This document shows, piece after piece, positions 63,697 through 64,000 of a stretch of DNA of 64,000 nucleotides; within the stretch, counting starts at the first letter, position 1; every line of letters starts with the position of its first letter. Position numbers and translations under genes: made by a program. Below the pieces are notes generated by a model. That model did no database searches, was not told the origin of the DNA, and saw only the letters and a program-made list of their open reading frames with translations. This DNA comes from CAZDBA01 sp965224765 (GTDB lineage Bacteria > Planctomycetota > Planctomycetia > Pirellulales > Pirellulaceae): assembly GCA_965224765.1 (NCBI GenBank), contig CBDDAC010000030.1:132081-196080 (forward strand). Direction: 5' to 3'.

Positions 63697-64000
63697 CATC
63701 GAAATCATACCAGTCGACGGCCCAGTCAACTTTTCCATTCAACCGCCAGGGTCAAAGAGCATTACCAACCGTGCATTGTTGTGTGCTGCCCTCGCTCAAG
63801 GCAAATCGAACTTGAGTGGCGTATTGGACAGTGATGATACGCGCGTCATGCTCTCAGGCCTGCGTGGATTGGGAATCGATCTGGAACATGACAAACAGAC
63901 TTGCGAAGTGCAAGTTCAAGGGCTGCGACGGCGTGCCCCCTCGACCTTCGGCCGAAATCGATGTCGAAGGAAGCGGTACCACAATTCGTTTTCTGACTGC
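63689..64000 (+). CDS. aroA: 3-phosphoshikimate 1-carboxyvinyltransferase AroA, N-terminal part with apparent frameshift
   Basis: GTG start at 63689. The first codons give the EPSP synthase N-terminal signature PPGSKSITNRALL (about residues 14-26), followed by LDSDDTRVMLSGLRGLGI, so the identity is strong. EPSP synthase joins shikimate-3-phosphate and PEP in the shikimate pathway. At 63920-63922 a GGG run (CAAGGGCTG) appears to carry one extra G: if it were GG the reading frame would continue as GCDGVPPRPSAEIDVEGSG then TTIRFLTA, which is the normal EPSP domain sequence. As printed, the frame instead runs into Arg-rich unrelated residues to the window edge. The gene continues beyond the window. 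Assembly error and a true frameshift cannot be distinguished here. Confidence 0.85.
   Translation, partial: MNNIEIIPVDGPVNFSIQPPGSKSITNRALLCAALAQGKSNLSGVLDSDDTRVMLSGLRGLGIDLEHDKQTCEVQVQGLRRRAPSTFGRNRCRRKRYHNSFSDC

Noticed and set aside
1..64000. CRISPR array, tRNA or rRNA
   Set aside because: No regularly spaced repeats of CRISPR length and no recognisable tRNA or rRNA segment were seen by reading; a tRNAscan or Infernal run would be needed to exclude them fully.

Overview
The window looks like chromosome of a planctomycete, most likely in or near the Pirellulaceae. The basis is the pairing of a cytochrome-c/DUF1549/DUF1553 giant protein with a DUF1501 protein, a DUF1559 pseudopilin-like protein, an SMC-like ATPase with tandem DUF4332 modules, a NatB-CPBP fusion and an RHS protein. 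Base composition is near 50 percent GC by eye. No rRNA, tRNA or CRISPR array was seen.

Layout. 1-4.3 kb, minus strand: edge-truncated lipoprotein, membrane-anchored EEP-family phosphodiesterase, six-helix membrane protein, MogA-type molybdopterin adenylyltransferase, threonine-synthase-like PLP enzyme. 4.4-6.2 kb, plus: membrane protein, thiol peroxidase (tpx) with a strong terminator, then copy 1 of a 133-bp inverted-repeat element. 6.5-10.4 kb: a hybrid histidine kinase (PAS-PAS-HK-REC-REC-HPt) and a REC-HATPase protein. 10.45-18.1 kb: a histidine operon, hisG, hisC-hisB fusion, hisH, hisF, hisIE with an extra N-terminal domain, hisD, and a DUF1444-like gene; hisA is not in the window. A short ORF with six His codons in an eight-codon stretch and a terminator hairpin lie upstream of hisG and together have the architecture of a leader-peptide attenuator. 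18.3-24.1 kb: SMC-like ATPase (minus), alpha/beta hydrolase (plus), fatty acid desaturase (minus).

24.3-42.4 kb is a disturbed, accessory region. An alpha-2-macroglobulin gene is cut about 86 codons after its thioester motif. It abuts an IS21-family remnant (istA tail, intact istB), a group II intron with a frameshifted reverse transcriptase, a frameshifted Y1-type transposase, a large RHS protein with a tiny overlapping lipoprotein ORF, a companion anchored protein, and a five-repeat protein with an in-frame TGA. About 14 kb downstream a fragment resembling the extreme C-terminus of an alpha-2-macroglobulin appears.

42.7-46.6 kb: single-domain response regulator, copy 2 of the inverted-repeat element, sulfotransferase, FtsH. 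46.7-52.6 kb: RecQ helicase, then an ABC exporter of NatA plus NatB-CPBP type. 52.9-58.4 kb: pseudopilin-like DUF1559 gene followed by four tightly spaced or overlapping glycosyltransferase-type genes. 58.5-64 kb: the DUF1549/1553 plus DUF1501 pair and the start of aroA, which shows an apparent one-base frameshift near the window edge.

The observations I rate highest are the his attenuator, the two fused histidine enzymes in the same operon, the paired hairpin elements, and the broken macroglobulin locus.
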